Below, piece after piece: positions 1 through 9,166 of a DNA stretch of 32,870 nucleotides. Numbering within the stretch: position 1 is the first letter of the stretch; every line of letters starts with the position of its first letter. This stretch comes from Acidobacteriota bacterium. Its GTDB lineage: Bacteria > Acidobacteriota > Terriglobia > Terriglobales > Acidobacteriaceae. The notes beneath the pieces were generated by a model. The model was not told the DNA's origin, searched no databases, and was given only the letters and a program-made list of their open reading frames with translations. The position numbers and the translations under genes were made by a program. The stretch lies in assembly GCA_003224855.1 (NCBI GenBank), contig QHZY01000002.1:1-32870 (forward strand), written 5' to 3'.

Positions 1-1
1 G

Positions 2-742
2 GAATCCGCCATCTATCCCGGGCCGTACGAATGGTTTGAAAACAACATCCGCCGCTACGGGTTTCACGGCATCAATCACCAGTATTGCGCAGGGCGCGCA
101 GCACAACTGCTGAAGAAAGATTTGCAGTCACTCAAAATTGTGAGTTGCCACCTGGGAAATGGGTGCTCCGTGACAGCGGTGGAGAGCGGCAGAAGCGTTG
201 ATACTACGATGGGGTTCACTCCGCTCGACGGAATAATGATGGGAACACGCTCCGGATCAGTGGATCCAGGTATCTTGATTCATCTGATGCGGCGGCGCCA
301 GCTTGATTCCCAGCAGATCGATCGAATACTTAATCACGAGTCCGGCTTGCTGGGAATTTCCGGGATCTCCAGCGACATGCGCGAAATGCTAAAAGCTGTG
401 AAGCAGGGCAACCAGAGAGCAAAGCTGGCGTTTGACATCTATGTGCATCGACTGCGCGCTGCTATCGGCTCGATGGCGGCTGCCATGGGCGGAATGGATG
501 CGCTGATTTTCACCGCCGGAATAGGTGAAAACTCGCCCCAGGTGCGGGCAGCGACTTGTGAGCGGCTGGGATTTCTCGGAATTGAGCTCGACCAGCACGC
601 GAATGCAAATCCGCAGCTCGACGCCGATATTTCAACTCAGCAGTCTCGAGTCCGCGTATGGGTGATTCGGGCAGAGGAAGACTGGACGATCGCTACCGAG
701 TGCTGGAAGATGGTGCGTGCTGGATTGGTTGGGAAATCTTGA
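2..742 (+). CDS. ackA: Acetate kinase, 5'-truncated by window edge
   Basis: The frame is open from the first bases of the window, so the N-terminal part of the gene lies outside it. Acetate kinase interconverts acetate plus ATP and acetyl phosphate plus ADP in the cytoplasm. Visible family signatures are RRYGFHG near the start of the visible part, then CHLGNGCSVTAV (the phosphate-binding CHLGNG motif), DTTMGFTPLDG and MMGTRSGSVDPG, and further on FTAGIGENSP in the ATPase fold. About 246 residues are present; the family is usually about 400. A TTG at 122 is internal and is not the start. Stop is TGA at 740. The next intact gene downstream is phosphoglucomutase, after a stretch with two gene relics, which suggests a fermentative or storage-sugar context that has been partly deleted. 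Confidence 0.95.
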   Translation, partial: ESAIYPGPYEWFENNIRRYGFHGINHQYCAGRAAQLLKKDLQSLKIVSCHLGNGCSVTAVESGRSVDTTMGFTPLDGIMMGTRSGSVDPGILIHLMRRRQLDSQQIDRILNHESGLLGISGISSDMREMLKAVKQGNQRAKLAFDIYVHRLRAAIGSMAAAMGGMDALIFTAGIGENSPQVRAATCERLGFLGIELDQHANANPQLDADISTQQSRVRVWVIRAEEDWTIATECWKMVRAGLVGKS

Positions 743-761
743 GTTCTAAGGTCATCGCGCT

Positions 762-890
762 TTGCCATCAGTCGAATCTGGGCGGAACAATGCATGCTGG
801 AGTTTTACCCATGTCTATTTGGCCCGCCACGGCAAGACGGCCAGGACAATTCCCGGCCAGCAGACGGGGCTGACCGATTTGCCGCTGACT
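762..890 (+). pseudogene. Histidine phosphatase (phosphoglycerate mutase-like) N-terminal remnant
   Basis: In the frame with codons at 810 onward the translation reads HVYLARHGKTARTIPGQQTG and continues LTDLPLT up to 890. This matches the N-terminal signature of histidine phosphatases (V-Y-L-x-R-H-G-E/K-T, then G-Q-x-T-G-x-T-D-x-P-L-T), including the catalytic RHG with its phospho-accepting His. After LPLT the similarity ends abruptly and the same frame gives no recognisable core. There is no good start: the first candidate is a TTG at 762 with non-homologous residues before HVYL. I read this as the start of a gene whose remainder was deleted. Family identity is from motif memory, not alignment. 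Confidence 0.65.
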
Positions 891-1056
891 ACAGCAATAA
901 TCTCGAGGATTCGAAAGCGATTTGTACCGAGACCCCTGAGCGTGGGCGCAGAAAGCGATTCTCAATGCAGCCAGCTCCGGCAACTTTTCAAGCGAGCGCA
1001 CGATTCAACAATACGCGACTGAAGTCTGGAAGGCGGAACCATGTCCCATACCGTAG
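881..1056 (+). pseudogene. Glycogen phosphorylase C-terminal remnant
   Basis: From 919 one frame reads SDLYRDP, then an in-frame TGA at 937, then AWAQKAILNAASSGNFSSER followed by [18 protein letters not shown] and TAG at 1054. This is the C-terminal signature of glycogen/starch phosphorylases (YRD-x-x-x-W-x-x-x-[AS]ILN-x-A-x-x-G-x-FSSDR-[TS]I-x-x-Y-x-x-x-IW). An upstream piece in a neighbouring frame (ADYSN, from about 881) may belong to the same domain, which implies a frameshift near 919 as well as the nonsense codon. The remnant overlaps the start of the phosphoglucomutase gene by 16 bases. Glycogen phosphorylase makes glucose-1-phosphate, the substrate of phosphoglucomutase, so an ancestral glgP-pgm pair is plausible. 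Confidence 0.7.
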
Positions 1057-2720
1057 AAGCTCAGGCAGGCCCCACGCTTTCTCCGTTTGCCGGCAAACCT
1101 GCGACTAAGGAGATGCTGGTTGATGTAGCGGAGCTGGAATCGGAGTACTACCAACGCAAGCCCGATGTCAGCGACCCAACTCAACTGGTCGCATTCGGCA
1201 CCAGCGGTCATCGCGGGTCCTCGTTGAAAGGCGCCTTCAATCAGGCCCACATCCTCGCCATCACGCAGGCGATCTGCGAATATCGCCGCGGAAAAGGGAT
1301 TGACGGACCTTTGTATATGGGCAAAGACACGCACGCTTTGTCGGCACCGGCGCAGCGCACCGCACTCGAGGTGCTTGCAGCCAACGGAGTGGAAACCATT
1401 ATTCAGGAGAAAGACGGTGTCACCCCGACTCCAGTAATCTCGCGCGCAATTCTGGTTTACAACCGTGGACGGAAAGAGCACCTCGCCGATGGCATCGTCA
1501 TTACTCCTTCCCACAATCCGCCTGCAGATGGCGGTTTCAAATACAATCCGCCGAATGGCGGCCCCGCCGACACCGACATTACCGCCTGGGTCCAAGATCG
1601 TGCCAATGAATTGATGCGAGCCGGCAACCGCGATGTAAAGCGCACTTCTTACGAAAAAGCCTTTCGAGCCACTACAACTCACCAGGAAAATTTTGTTTTG
1701 CCTTATGTGCGCGATTTGAAGAATGTAGTGGATGTCGAAGCCATTCGCGGCGCGCAGCTCAAGTTGGGTGTGGATCCTCTCGGAGGAGCAGCGCTTCCCT
1801 ACTGGGAACCGATCAACGCCATTTACGGATTGCAGATTACGGTCACAAATATGGTGATTGATCCGACATTTTCCTTCATGACGGTGGACCATGACGGCAA
1901 GATCCGTATGGACTGTTCGAGCCCTTATGCGATGGCAAGACTGGTCGGCCTGAAGGACAAATATCACGTCGCGTTCGCGAACGACACAGATTCCGATCGG
2001 CATGGGATCGTTACTCCCACGGCGGGCCTGATGAATCCGAACCATTATCTGGCAGTAGCAATCCAATATTTGCTTAGCCATCGCCCGCAATGGCGTCACG
2101 ACTCGGCAGTGGGCAAGACGCTGGTAAGCAGCAGCATGATTGATCGCGTGGTGAACAAACTCGGACGCAAGTTATCGGAAACACCGGTTGGCTTTAAATG
2201 GTTCGTTTCCGGCCTGGTGGACGGCTCATTCTGCTTTGGTGGGGAAGAGAGTGCAGGAGCGAGCTTCCTTCGCCTGGATGGGACGGTGTGGACCACGGAT
2301 AAAGACGGGCTGATCATGGACCTGCTGGCCGCGGAGATCACTGCGCGCACCGGCAAAGATCCGGGCGAGCATTATCGCGAGCTGACCTCGGAATTCGGCT
2401 CCCCTTCTTACACCCGAATCGATGCACCTGCAACTCCGGAACAGAAAGCTCAGTTGCAAAAACTTTCGCCGGAAGCGGTAAAAGAGTCCGAATTGGCAGG
2501 CGAGCCCATTAGAGCCAAATTGACGAAGGCGCCGGGCAATCACGCCCCGATCGGTGGGCTGAAGGTAGTGGCGGAAAGCGGCTGGTTTGCCGCGAGGCCA
2601 TCCGGCACGGAGAACATTTATAAAATTTATGCGGAGAGCTTCCAGGGCGAGTCGCACCTTCAGGCGATCGTGAAAGAGGCGCAACAGATCGTGGACAACG
2701 CGCTGGAGGCGCGAGCATAA
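1041..2720 (+). CDS. pgm: Phosphoglucomutase, alpha-D-glucose phosphate-specific
   Basis: This cytoplasmic enzyme interconverts glucose-1-phosphate and glucose-6-phosphate. The 559-residue product has the usual length for the bacterial Pgm class (about 545-560). Signatures in order are FGTSGHRG at residues 52-59, the catalytic phosphoserine loop TPSHNPP (Ser about 157), the metal-binding loop NDTDSDRHG at 314-322, the sugar-binding GGEESAG at 400-406 and the phosphate-binding RPSGTEN at 519-525. The ATG at 1041 is preceded by a purine-rich GGAAGGCGG, which sits inside the glycogen phosphorylase remnant. All catalytic elements are intact, unlike the relics just upstream. It probably shares a transcript with acetate kinase. 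Confidence 0.95.
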   Translation: MSHTVEAQAGPTLSPFAGKPATKEMLVDVAELESEYYQRKPDVSDPTQLVAFGTSGHRGSSLKGAFNQAHILAITQAICEYRRGKGIDGPLYMGKDTHALSAPAQRTALEVLAANGVETIIQEKDGVTPTPVISRAILVYNRGRKEHLADGIVITPSHNPPADGGFKYNPPNGGPADTDITAWVQDRANELMRAGNRDVKRTSYEKAFRATTTHQENFVLPYVRDLKNVVDVEAIRGAQLKLGVDPLGGAALPYWEPINAIYGLQITVTNMVIDPTFSFMTVDHDGKIRMDCSSPYAMARLVGLKDKYHVAFANDTDSDRHGIVTPTAGLMNPNHYLAVAIQYLLSHRPQWRHDSAVGKTLVSSSMIDRVVNKLGRKLSETPVGFKWFVSGLVDGSFCFGGEESAGASFLRLDGTVWTTDKDGLIMDLLAAEITARTGKDPGEHYRELTSEFGSPSYTRIDAPATPEQKAQLQKLSPEAVKESELAGEPIRAKLTKAPGNHAPIGGLKVVAESGWFAARPSGTENIYKIYAESFQGESHLQAIVKEAQQIVDNALEARA

Positions 2721-2824
2721 GCATGCGGAGCGTCTGCCGGCGCGCGTGGATGTACTCCTCCGCCTGTAACTGGTTTCATGTCAGCCTGGCGGATTTGAAT
2801 CAGTACGTAGTCTTTTGAGAAAAA

Positions 2825-3496
2825 ATGCTGTTCTTCGAGACGGCCAAAAACGTTCTTTTGGTGATAAGCGCGCTCTTCCCGATCGTAGACCCGATCGGTG
2901 GAGCGCCGGTCTTTCTTTCTCTCACCCTGAGCTATGACCGCGAAACCAGAAGACTTCTTGCCCGCCGCATTGCGATCAATAGCTTCGTGTTGATGGTTGC
3001 GTCTTTCGCAGTCGGATCGCACGTGCTGTCGTTTTTTGGGATTTCGATCCCGGTGGTGCAAGTGGGCGGCGGCATGATGGTGACCGCAGCAGGCTGGACG
3101 TTACTGAAGCAGAAGGATCAGAACGATCGAGATGCAGTCGGGCGTACGGTCAGCCGAACCGACATCTTCCACGATGCGTTCTATCCTCTGACCCTGCCCC
3201 TGACCGTCGGTCCGGGCTCAATCTCAGTTGCCATTACACTGGGCGCAAATGAACCGCACCACCTGACAGCAGGATTGCTCGCCATTCTTGCAGCAGTGAT
3301 CGGGTCAGCTTTTGTGGCGGCAACCATTTACCTCAGTTATGCCTTTGCTGATCGCCTGGCCGTTGTGCTCGGCACGACAGGAACCAACGTGATCGTAAAA
3401 CTTACTTCTTTTTTACTGGTCTGCATTGGAGTACAGATTGTGTGGAACGGCCTAAGCCAGCTACTTCTGTCACTGCCGATTTCATCTGTGCCGTGA
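2825..3496 (+). CDS. MarC family integral membrane protein (UPF0056)
   Basis: The 223-residue protein is almost entirely hydrophobic with about six predicted membrane segments, typical for the MarC/YchE family. The N-terminal helix ends in DPIGGAPVFLSLT, the family hallmark (DPxGxxPxFL), and a second half contains DAFYPLTLPLTVGPGSI, another conserved segment. The function of the family is not established; the old link to multiple antibiotic resistance was not supported for the E. coli member. The start ATG follows a weak purine run (GAGAAAAA). It is separated from pgm by 104 bases with no recognisable gene. It is convergent with the peptidase-like gene downstream. Confidence 0.9.
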   Translation: MLFFETAKNVLLVISALFPIVDPIGGAPVFLSLTLSYDRETRRLLARRIAINSFVLMVASFAVGSHVLSFFGISIPVVQVGGGMMVTAAGWTLLKQKDQNDRDAVGRTVSRTDIFHDAFYPLTLPLTVGPGSISVAITLGANEPHHLTAGLLAILAAVIGSAFVAATIYLSYAFADRLAVVLGTTGTNVIVKLTSFLLVCIGVQIVWNGLSQLLLSLPISSVP

Positions 3497-3795
3497 AACA
3501 CAAGGCCGATCGAGAGTCGGGGGTTAGAGAGCGATGGTCATAGCGACGCGATGAACATGCAGATCTCAGTCGGGTGAGCAGATTTGTGCGTCATGCCATG
3601 CCTGGCGCTGTTGGCAGGCTATTCATGTAAGCCATGAGCAGGACTTCTTGCAGTGTCAGCCGCTTGCAGTTGATACGCCACATAAATCACTTCCACTTAC
3701 ATAAACACTTGTCCGAGGTGGAAGTTTCTCTTACCGCGAACCGGAACTACCCCTGAGAGATTTGACAGGCAAGCGCAATGGACACGTGCCGGCTC
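3497..3795. other. Intergenic stretch between convergent genes
   Basis: About 300 bases without a supportable gene. The only structure I see is a perfect 8-base inverted repeat, ACTTCCAC at 3689-3696 and GTGGAAGT at 3718-3725, separated by 21 bases. It is not followed by a clear T-run, so it is a weak candidate for a bidirectional terminator between the MarC gene and the minus-strand gene. Confidence 0.4.
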
Positions 3796-5175
3796 TTAAT
3801 GTGCTATCGCAGCCGGAAAAAGCTCTTTTGCAAGCTGATCGGAAAGCCTTGGTTCCAGACTCTCGGTAATGATCACCAGATCGTCGTCAGAAACCATAAA
3901 GACGGGGCCTTCTTCTGTAGTCCAAACGCGTTTTGTTTGGGAGCTCGGACTGGTCTCCTGCGCCTTGTTGTAACGCTTGGGAAGGTACCCGGCGTAGGTG
4001 TCCGCGAACCGTTTTGCACTCGCGGAATCGGACCAGCGCGACACATATAGAAGGCCCAAAGGAGCGGCGTCCTTCCCTTTCGGTCGCACCGCGTAGTAAT
4101 ACCCGCCGCGCCAGTGCGTACACAAATCCCCCGCAGTCTTTTCATCCGAGTATTGCTCAATAATCACTTCTGTATCGAACTCACCCACCGACCCGGCGTC
4201 GAACACCTCGTAGTCCTTGAAGTCATGGAGAAAGTCAGGTAGCGGCATGGCCGCCAGGCGCTCGTTCGCGAGATAGACCTCAGGCTGCATGATCTGACGA
4301 GAGGTCGTTGGGGGTGCGTCGAGCAGGCCTGAGTAAGCCCTCTGCTTGCCGCTTTTGGTCAGGACTTGGGCAACAAACTCTGTGCCGTAACGGTAGGGGA
4401 ACGTAAGAGCAGACCTGAGGTAAAGCGGCGAGCTGTTGAACTGCGGCGAGCCGGAAGTGGCGGCAACAATACTGTCTTTCAGTTGCGAGAGCAGCTGCGG
4501 AGCTTTCTCGATGGAAACCCCCATCGGTTGCAGCATGTAATCCATCAGCACTACCATGGCCTGGCCTTCCACCACCGCCTGCCGGGCGGTGCTCAGCTCG
4601 TCGGCTTCCAGATCAGCGATGGTGATGGTGTTCTTTTCTGCCATATCGGCGTTGCCGGCCTTCATAAACTTTTCGAGATCAAAGGATTGGTCCTGCAGAG
4701 CGTGAGTGAGCTCATGCGCGAGCACCGGCTTCTGCTGTTCTGGGGTTACCCAGTCAAGCAAATTGACGGTTTTGGTCTTGGGGTCGTAGTAGCCGGCAAC
4801 CTGTTCTTTGAGCAGCGCGACCAGAAACTTGCTGAGGTCGAAATCGCGCGGAAGCAGTCCGAATTTCTTGAGCACCAGCTCGGAGCGGCGAAGGCGCTTG
4901 GCGTCTTCATCTTCGGTGGTGTGCTTCATCACGAAGCTTTCGACCTGGTCGCGATTGACCAGCTTGCGCTTGACCTCATGCTTGATGGGAAGGCCGGTGT
5001 CCTGGCTGGAGAAGTGCAGTATGTCGTCGACCGATCGAAAGAGCTCTTCTGCCTGTTGTGGGGAAATCTTCTGAGCGTCAGCGCTCGGCGAAGGTGTGGG
5101 CCTGGGAGACCCGGTTTGCGCGGCCGCCGCCAGAGTCAACAGCAAGCAGCTAAAAAAGCACTTCAGCCTCATCAT
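3796..5175 (-). CDS. Exported zinc-peptidase-like protein with HELTH motif
   Basis: From the ATG at 5175 the product is 459 residues and begins with a good signal peptide (MMRLKCFFSCLLLTLAAAAQ), so it acts outside the cytoplasm. The open frame extends 39 codons further up to 5292, but that part lacks signal-peptide character and runs into the divergent gene. The segment LAHELTHALQDQ (HELTH at about 154-158) is an HExxH zinc site, and VVEGQA about 45 residues later offers a Glu (about 203) as a likely third ligand, the arrangement seen in gluzincin-like proteins. The preceding GYYDPKTKTVNLLD resembles the strand before such sites. I recognise the type from acidobacterial genomes but know no characterised substrate. 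Confidence 0.8.
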   Translation of the reverse strand: MMRLKCFFSCLLLTLAAAAQTGSPRPTPSPSADAQKISPQQAEELFRSVDDILHFSSQDTGLPIKHEVKRKLVNRDQVESFVMKHTTEDEDAKRLRRSELVLKKFGLLPRDFDLSKFLVALLKEQVAGYYDPKTKTVNLLDWVTPEQQKPVLAHELTHALQDQSFDLEKFMKAGNADMAEKNTITIADLEADELSTARQAVVEGQAMVVLMDYMLQPMGVSIEKAPQLLSQLKDSIVAATSGSPQFNSSPLYLRSALTFPYRYGTEFVAQVLTKSGKQRAYSGLLDAPPTTSRQIMQPEVYLANERLAAMPLPDFLHDFKDYEVFDAGSVGEFDTEVIIEQYSDEKTAGDLCTHWRGGYYYAVRPKGKDAAPLGLLYVSRWSDSASAKRFADTYAGYLPKRYNKAQETSPSSQTKRVWTTEEGPVFMVSDDDLVIITESLEPRLSDQLAKELFPAAIAH

Positions 5176-5283
5176 CCAATGAACATACCGAGCTTTGTGA
5201 TGGCCAGACAAGAACCAGCTGGATGCGCCTGATTCATTGTGAGTCTCGAATCGGAATTTGACATGATTTTCAAAGAAGGCAGA

Positions 5284-6003
5284 GTGATTCACGGTTACAA
5301 TGAGAGGAGAGTTTTCACAGGATTCCCACAGGTTTTGACAACCTTACAAAGAATCGTTTTGGGCAGCTGCGGGATGATCGTCTGCCTTTGCGGAGTCTGC
5401 GCTTTCGGAGCTGATGTTCGCGACCTGGCTCGGCAAGTCGATGAACACTATAACCAGTTGCGGTCGCTGAAGGCCGACTTTACAGAGATTTACAGCGGCA
5501 CCGGCGCCGAGCGCACGGAATCCGGGACGCTCTGGCTGAAAAAACCGGGCAAGATGCGCTGGGAATACCGTTCTCCGAAAGAGAAACTGTTTTTGAGCGA
5601 TGGTAAACAGGCGTGGTTTTACGTCCCGGGCGATGCGCGTGTGCAGAAGATTCCGTTGAAAAAGCTGGATGATGTTCGCTCGCCGCTGGCGTTCTTGTTA
5701 GGCAAAACGAAGCTGGAAAAGGAGTTAGATGGCTTGTCCATGGCTCCCGACATCAAGCCCTCAGTGCCCGGCAACAGCGTGCTGCGGGGCGTTCCGAAAT
5801 TCATGGCGGACCGGGTGAATGAGGTGGTGCTCGAGGTCAATCCGCAAAACGAAATTGCGCGCATCATAATTGACGAGACCGACGGTTCGGTGACCGAGTA
5901 TCGATTCACTGACCAGCGAGAAAATGCCGAAGTGCCAGATAACAGTTTTCGCTTCGCGGCACCCGCTGGCGTGGAAGTGGTGGAAGGCGACCTGGGGCCG
6001 TAG
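5284..6003 (+). CDS. lolA: LolA-like outer-membrane lipoprotein carrier protein
   Basis: LolA family proteins carry lipoproteins through the periplasm to the outer membrane. Here an N-terminal hydrophobic stretch ending CAFGA is followed by LARQVDEHYNQLRSLKADFTE, the typical LolA opening. Next come GTLWLKKPGKMRWEY, the family signature, and DGKQAWFYVP. The 3' part has the expected alternating beta pattern. The start is uncertain: the frame is open from GTG 5239, but GTG 5284 has AAGAAGG just upstream and gives a signal peptide of ordinary length; TTG 5335 and ATG 5374 are alternatives. It is divergent from the peptidase-like gene and lies 126 bases before the pilus operon. LolA-like folds are also used in other lipid carriers, so the cargo is not certain. 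Confidence 0.82.
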   Translation: MIHGYNERRVFTGFPQVLTTLQRIVLGSCGMIVCLCGVCAFGADVRDLARQVDEHYNQLRSLKADFTEIYSGTGAERTESGTLWLKKPGKMRWEYRSPKEKLFLSDGKQAWFYVPGDARVQKIPLKKLDDVRSPLAFLLGKTKLEKELDGLSMAPDIKPSVPGNSVLRGVPKFMADRVNEVVLEVNPQNEIARIIIDETDGSVTEYRFTDQRENAEVPDNSFRFAAPAGVEVVEGDLGP

Positions 6004-6129
6004 GCGGCTTTATTTTCAGCAACTTTGAAGAAGTTACCAAGGGTATGTCGCGGATTCCGGCAGCAACATATACGGCTAAGAGGTAAAGCATTCCGGTGCT
6101 AGACTTGAAGCGCCGGGGAGCAGATTGGA

Positions 6130-7329
6130 ATGGCAGAGTTTCTGGTAAAAATCGCGGATGAGCGCGGGAACCTGGCGCAACAGGTTGAGCACGGCTACTC
6201 CGAAACCGAAGTGCGCGACCGCTTTGCCCAGCAGGGCTACCTGGTCTACTGGGTCAAGCCGCGAACTGTTCTTTCCGGCGGCGCGCTCCGTGGTCGGAAG
6301 GTAAGGCAGAGCCAGTTTGTAATCTTCAATCAGCAGTTTCTGACCCTGATCAAGGCCGGGCTGCCCATCCTTAATTCGCTCGACCTTCTGATTAAACGCC
6401 AGAGAGACAAGAACTTACAGCAATTGCTTCAGAACGTGCGCGAACGAGTAAAAGGCGGAGAACTGCTTTCGGACGCATTTGCCGCGCAACATGTTTTTCC
6501 GAAGATTTATACGACCACGCTTCTGGCCGGCGAGAAAAGCGGCAACATGGAAGAGGTGCTTAGCCGCTACATTGCATTTCAACGTCTGGCACTGACGTTC
6601 AAGAAAAAGCTGGCGGTTTCGCTGGTATACCCGGCATTACTGGTTTCAATGGTTATATTGATGCTGGTATTTCTGATCACCTACGTCGTGCCGCAGTTTG
6701 CCAAGCTGTTTGAGAACCTGAACGCCCAGTTACCGGCGATTACAGTGTTCATGCTAGCGGTGGGCACACATGCACAAGCCTATGGGCCTTACCTTCTGGT
6801 GGCAGGGGTGGTGGCAGTAATCTTGTTCTGGAGATGGAAAGCCAGCGATCATGGTGCGCAGGCGTTTGATGCGGTGATGTTGAAGCTGCCGGTGATGGGT
6901 GATATCTGGCTGAAATATCAGGTGGCCAGCTTCAGTCGCATGCTTTCAACCCTGCTGGCAGGCGGGTTACCGCTGGTTCCGTCGCTTGAGACCGCCGGGG
7001 CTTCGATGAGCAGTCGGAGCATTTTGAACGGCGTGGTGGAAACCGCGGTGCGGGTACGGGAGGGGCAGACGCTCTCCGGCAGCCTGGAAAAGCAGAAGAT
7101 GTTCCCCGACCTGGCGGTGGAGATGATTGAAGTGGGCGAGTCCACAGGCGCATTGCCGGCCATGTTGAACTCAGTGGCGGAGTTCTATGAGGAGGACGTG
7201 CAGACTGCGCTGGGCGCGGCCATGGCGCTGATCGAGCCGGTGATTCTGATCGTGATGGCAGTGTTTGTAGGCGGAGTACTGATTTCGCTTTATTTGCCGA
7301 TCTTTTCCTTGGGCTCGGGCATTCACTAA
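6130..7329 (+). CDS. pilC: Type IV pilus / type II secretion platform protein (PilC/GspF)
   Basis: Inner-membrane platform protein that couples the assembly ATPase to pilus or pseudopilus growth. The 399 residues show the family's two repeated T2SSF domains, at about 65-188 and 268-390, each with the pattern F-x-R/Q-x-L-x-T-L-L/I-x-A-G-L-P-x-L/V. Predicted membrane helices lie at about 168-186, 219-236 and 368-389, the usual three. The N-terminal extension (residues 1-45) matches the short beta region common to PilC proteins. ATG 6130 follows GGGGAG at a suitable distance. The gene starts the operon; the ATPase gene follows after 24 bases. Confidence 0.93.
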   Translation: MAEFLVKIADERGNLAQQVEHGYSETEVRDRFAQQGYLVYWVKPRTVLSGGALRGRKVRQSQFVIFNQQFLTLIKAGLPILNSLDLLIKRQRDKNLQQLLQNVRERVKGGELLSDAFAAQHVFPKIYTTTLLAGEKSGNMEEVLSRYIAFQRLALTFKKKLAVSLVYPALLVSMVILMLVFLITYVVPQFAKLFENLNAQLPAITVFMLAVGTHAQAYGPYLLVAGVVAVILFWRWKASDHGAQAFDAVMLKLPVMGDIWLKYQVASFSRMLSTLLAGGLPLVPSLETAGASMSSRSILNGVVETAVRVREGQTLSGSLEKQKMFPDLAVEMIEVGESTGALPAMLNSVAEFYEEDVQTALGAAMALIEPVILIVMAVFVGGVLISLYLPIFSLGSGIH

Positions 7330-7353
7330 GGACTTACGTCCGACAAGGCAGAA

Positions 7354-9051
7354 TTGGAAATGGCTGGAATGGCAGAAAAGAAAACAGTTATTGCGAATGG
7401 GCCGAATGGCGGCAACGGCGCACCGATCATTCCAGCGGTAGCACGCGTGGACGATCTGGAGCGCGCGAAAGATGTGGCACGCCGCTATCGCTGCGAATTC
7501 GTCGACTTGCACAATTTCCAGCTGCAGCACGATCTGTTCAAAAAGATTCCGGTGGACCTGATGTTCCGCTACAACTTCATCCCGCTGGATGAGAGCGCGG
7601 ACGGACGGCTGGCCATCGCCATCGCCGATCCCAGCCAGCTGATGATGATCGACGAAATCAGTCTGCTGCTCGGCAAACGCATTCTTACCAAGGTTTCCAC
7701 CCTCAGCCAGATAAGCGAAATCCTCAAAAAGACCGAGCAATCGAAACGAGTTCTGGAGGAAGCCAGCGAAGGCTTTACGCTTTCGGTGGTGCGAGAGGAT
7801 GAGGCAGGCGGGGAAGAAAGTATTTCAATCGACCGCCTGACCGCGCAGGGCGACATGAGCCCGATCATCCGCCTGGTCGATACTACAATTTTCACTGCCC
7901 TGCAGCGGCGGGCCAGCGACATTCACATCGAGACCCACGACGACTCGGTCTGCATCAAGTTCCGCATTGATGGTGTTCTGACCCAGGCCATGCCTCCCAT
8001 TGCTAAAGAACATCATTCCACCATCATTTCGCGCATCAAGGTAATGAGTGAACTGGACATCTCCGAGCGTCGCGTACCGCAGGACGGTCGCTTCCGGGTG
8101 AAGTACGGAAACCCTGAACGCCCGATTGATTTCCGCGTTTCCATCATGCCTTCCATTCACGGCGAAGATGCGGTGCTGCGCGTGCTCGACAAAGAGTCGA
8201 TGAGCGAGAAGTTTCACAAGCTCACCCTTGATGTCGTGGGATTTGATGAGGAAGACCTGCGCAAGTTCCGGCGCTACATCTCCGAACCATACGGGATGGT
8301 GCTGGTCACAGGACCGACCGGCAGCGGCAAGACCACCACGCTCTATGCCGGCGTGAGTGAGATTAAAACCGACGAAGACAAGATCATCACCATTGAAGAT
8401 CCGGTTGAATACCAGATTCGGGGCATCACCCAAATTCCGGTAAATGAAAAGAAGGGCCTGACCTTTGCCCGCGGGTTGCGTTCCATTCTGCGCCATGATC
8501 CTGACAAGATCATGGTGGGCGAAATCCGCGACACCGAAACCGCGCAGATCGCCATTCAATCTGCTCTGACCGGCCACCTGGTATTTACCACTGTGCACGC
8601 GAATAACGTGGTCGATGTGATTGGACGCTTCCTGAACATGGGAGTGGAGCCGTACAACTTCGTTTCAGCACTTAACTGCATTCTCGCGCAGCGACTGGTG
8701 CGCCTGATCTGCGAATCCTGCCGCACGGTGGTGCATTATCCGCCGGACGTTCTGGAAACCAGCGGACTTGATCCTGAACAGTGGTCGAAAGTTTCCTTTT
8801 ACGAAGGCCAGGGCTGCATCGAATGCGCCGGGACGGGCTTCCGGGGCCGGACTGCGATTCACGAACTGCTGGATCTGAGCGATCGCATTCGCGAGATGAT
8901 TCTGGGCAAAAAACCTACCTCGGAAATCCGGCGGGCGGCACGGGAAGAGGGCATGAGGTTCCTGCGAGAGTCGGCGCTCGACAAGGTGCGCCTGGGAATG
9001 ACCACGCTGAAAGAGATCAATAAAGTCACCTTCATTGAGAGCATGCGGTAG
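7354..9051 (+). CDS. pilB: Type IV pilus / type II secretion assembly ATPase (PilB/GspE)
   Basis: Cytoplasmic hexameric ATPase that powers pilin or pseudopilin insertion. In the 565-residue protein an N-terminal MshEN-like domain (about 30-130) precedes the ATPase core. The core contains the Asp box (TIEDPVEYQ, about 346-354), Walker A GPTGSGKTT (320-328), Walker B IMVGEIRD (386-393) and His box TGHLVFTTVHANN (406-418). Paired cysteines CESC (453/456) and CIEC (488/491) form the zinc site typical of GspE and PilB rather than the retraction ATPase PilT. The frame opens at TTG 7354 with AAGG five bases upstream; ATG 7360 or ATG 7369 are possible starts and would change only the first residues. 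Confidence 0.95.
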   Translation: MEMAGMAEKKTVIANGPNGGNGAPIIPAVARVDDLERAKDVARRYRCEFVDLHNFQLQHDLFKKIPVDLMFRYNFIPLDESADGRLAIAIADPSQLMMIDEISLLLGKRILTKVSTLSQISEILKKTEQSKRVLEEASEGFTLSVVREDEAGGEESISIDRLTAQGDMSPIIRLVDTTIFTALQRRASDIHIETHDDSVCIKFRIDGVLTQAMPPIAKEHHSTIISRIKVMSELDISERRVPQDGRFRVKYGNPERPIDFRVSIMPSIHGEDAVLRVLDKESMSEKFHKLTLDVVGFDEEDLRKFRRYISEPYGMVLVTGPTGSGKTTTLYAGVSEIKTDEDKIITIEDPVEYQIRGITQIPVNEKKGLTFARGLRSILRHDPDKIMVGEIRDTETAQIAIQSALTGHLVFTTVHANNVVDVIGRFLNMGVEPYNFVSALNCILAQRLVRLICESCRTVVHYPPDVLETSGLDPEQWSKVSFYEGQGCIECAGTGFRGRTAIHELLDLSDRIREMILGKKPTSEIRRAAREEGMRFLRESALDKVRLGMTTLKEINKVTFIESMR

Positions 9052-9166
9052 GGTGGCTGTGTGTGGGGCCTGCATTGGATGTTCTTTTGTGACTGGCCCA
9101 AAGTGCCCCTCCAGCTATTGCAAAGATTCGTCCGGGCGCGTTCTACTAATATGACAAACACCACAT

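Noticed and set aside
1005-2099. Long minus-strand frame (364 codons) opposite pgm
   Set aside because: It lies wholly opposite a gene with intact catalytic motifs, and its translation has no recognisable features; it is a by-product of codon bias.
4366-5232. Plus-strand frame of 288 codons opposite the HELTH peptidase-like gene
   Set aside because: The minus strand carries a signal peptide and zinc motif; the plus-strand translation shows no domain.
5258-5340. Two TTGACA hexamers upstream of the LolA-like gene
   Set aside because: Neither has a TATAAT-like hexamer at 16-18 bases, so I do not call them promoters.
7825-8598. Minus-strand frame opposite the PilB/GspE ATPase
   Set aside because: It overlaps the Walker motifs of the ATPase gene and has no family signature.
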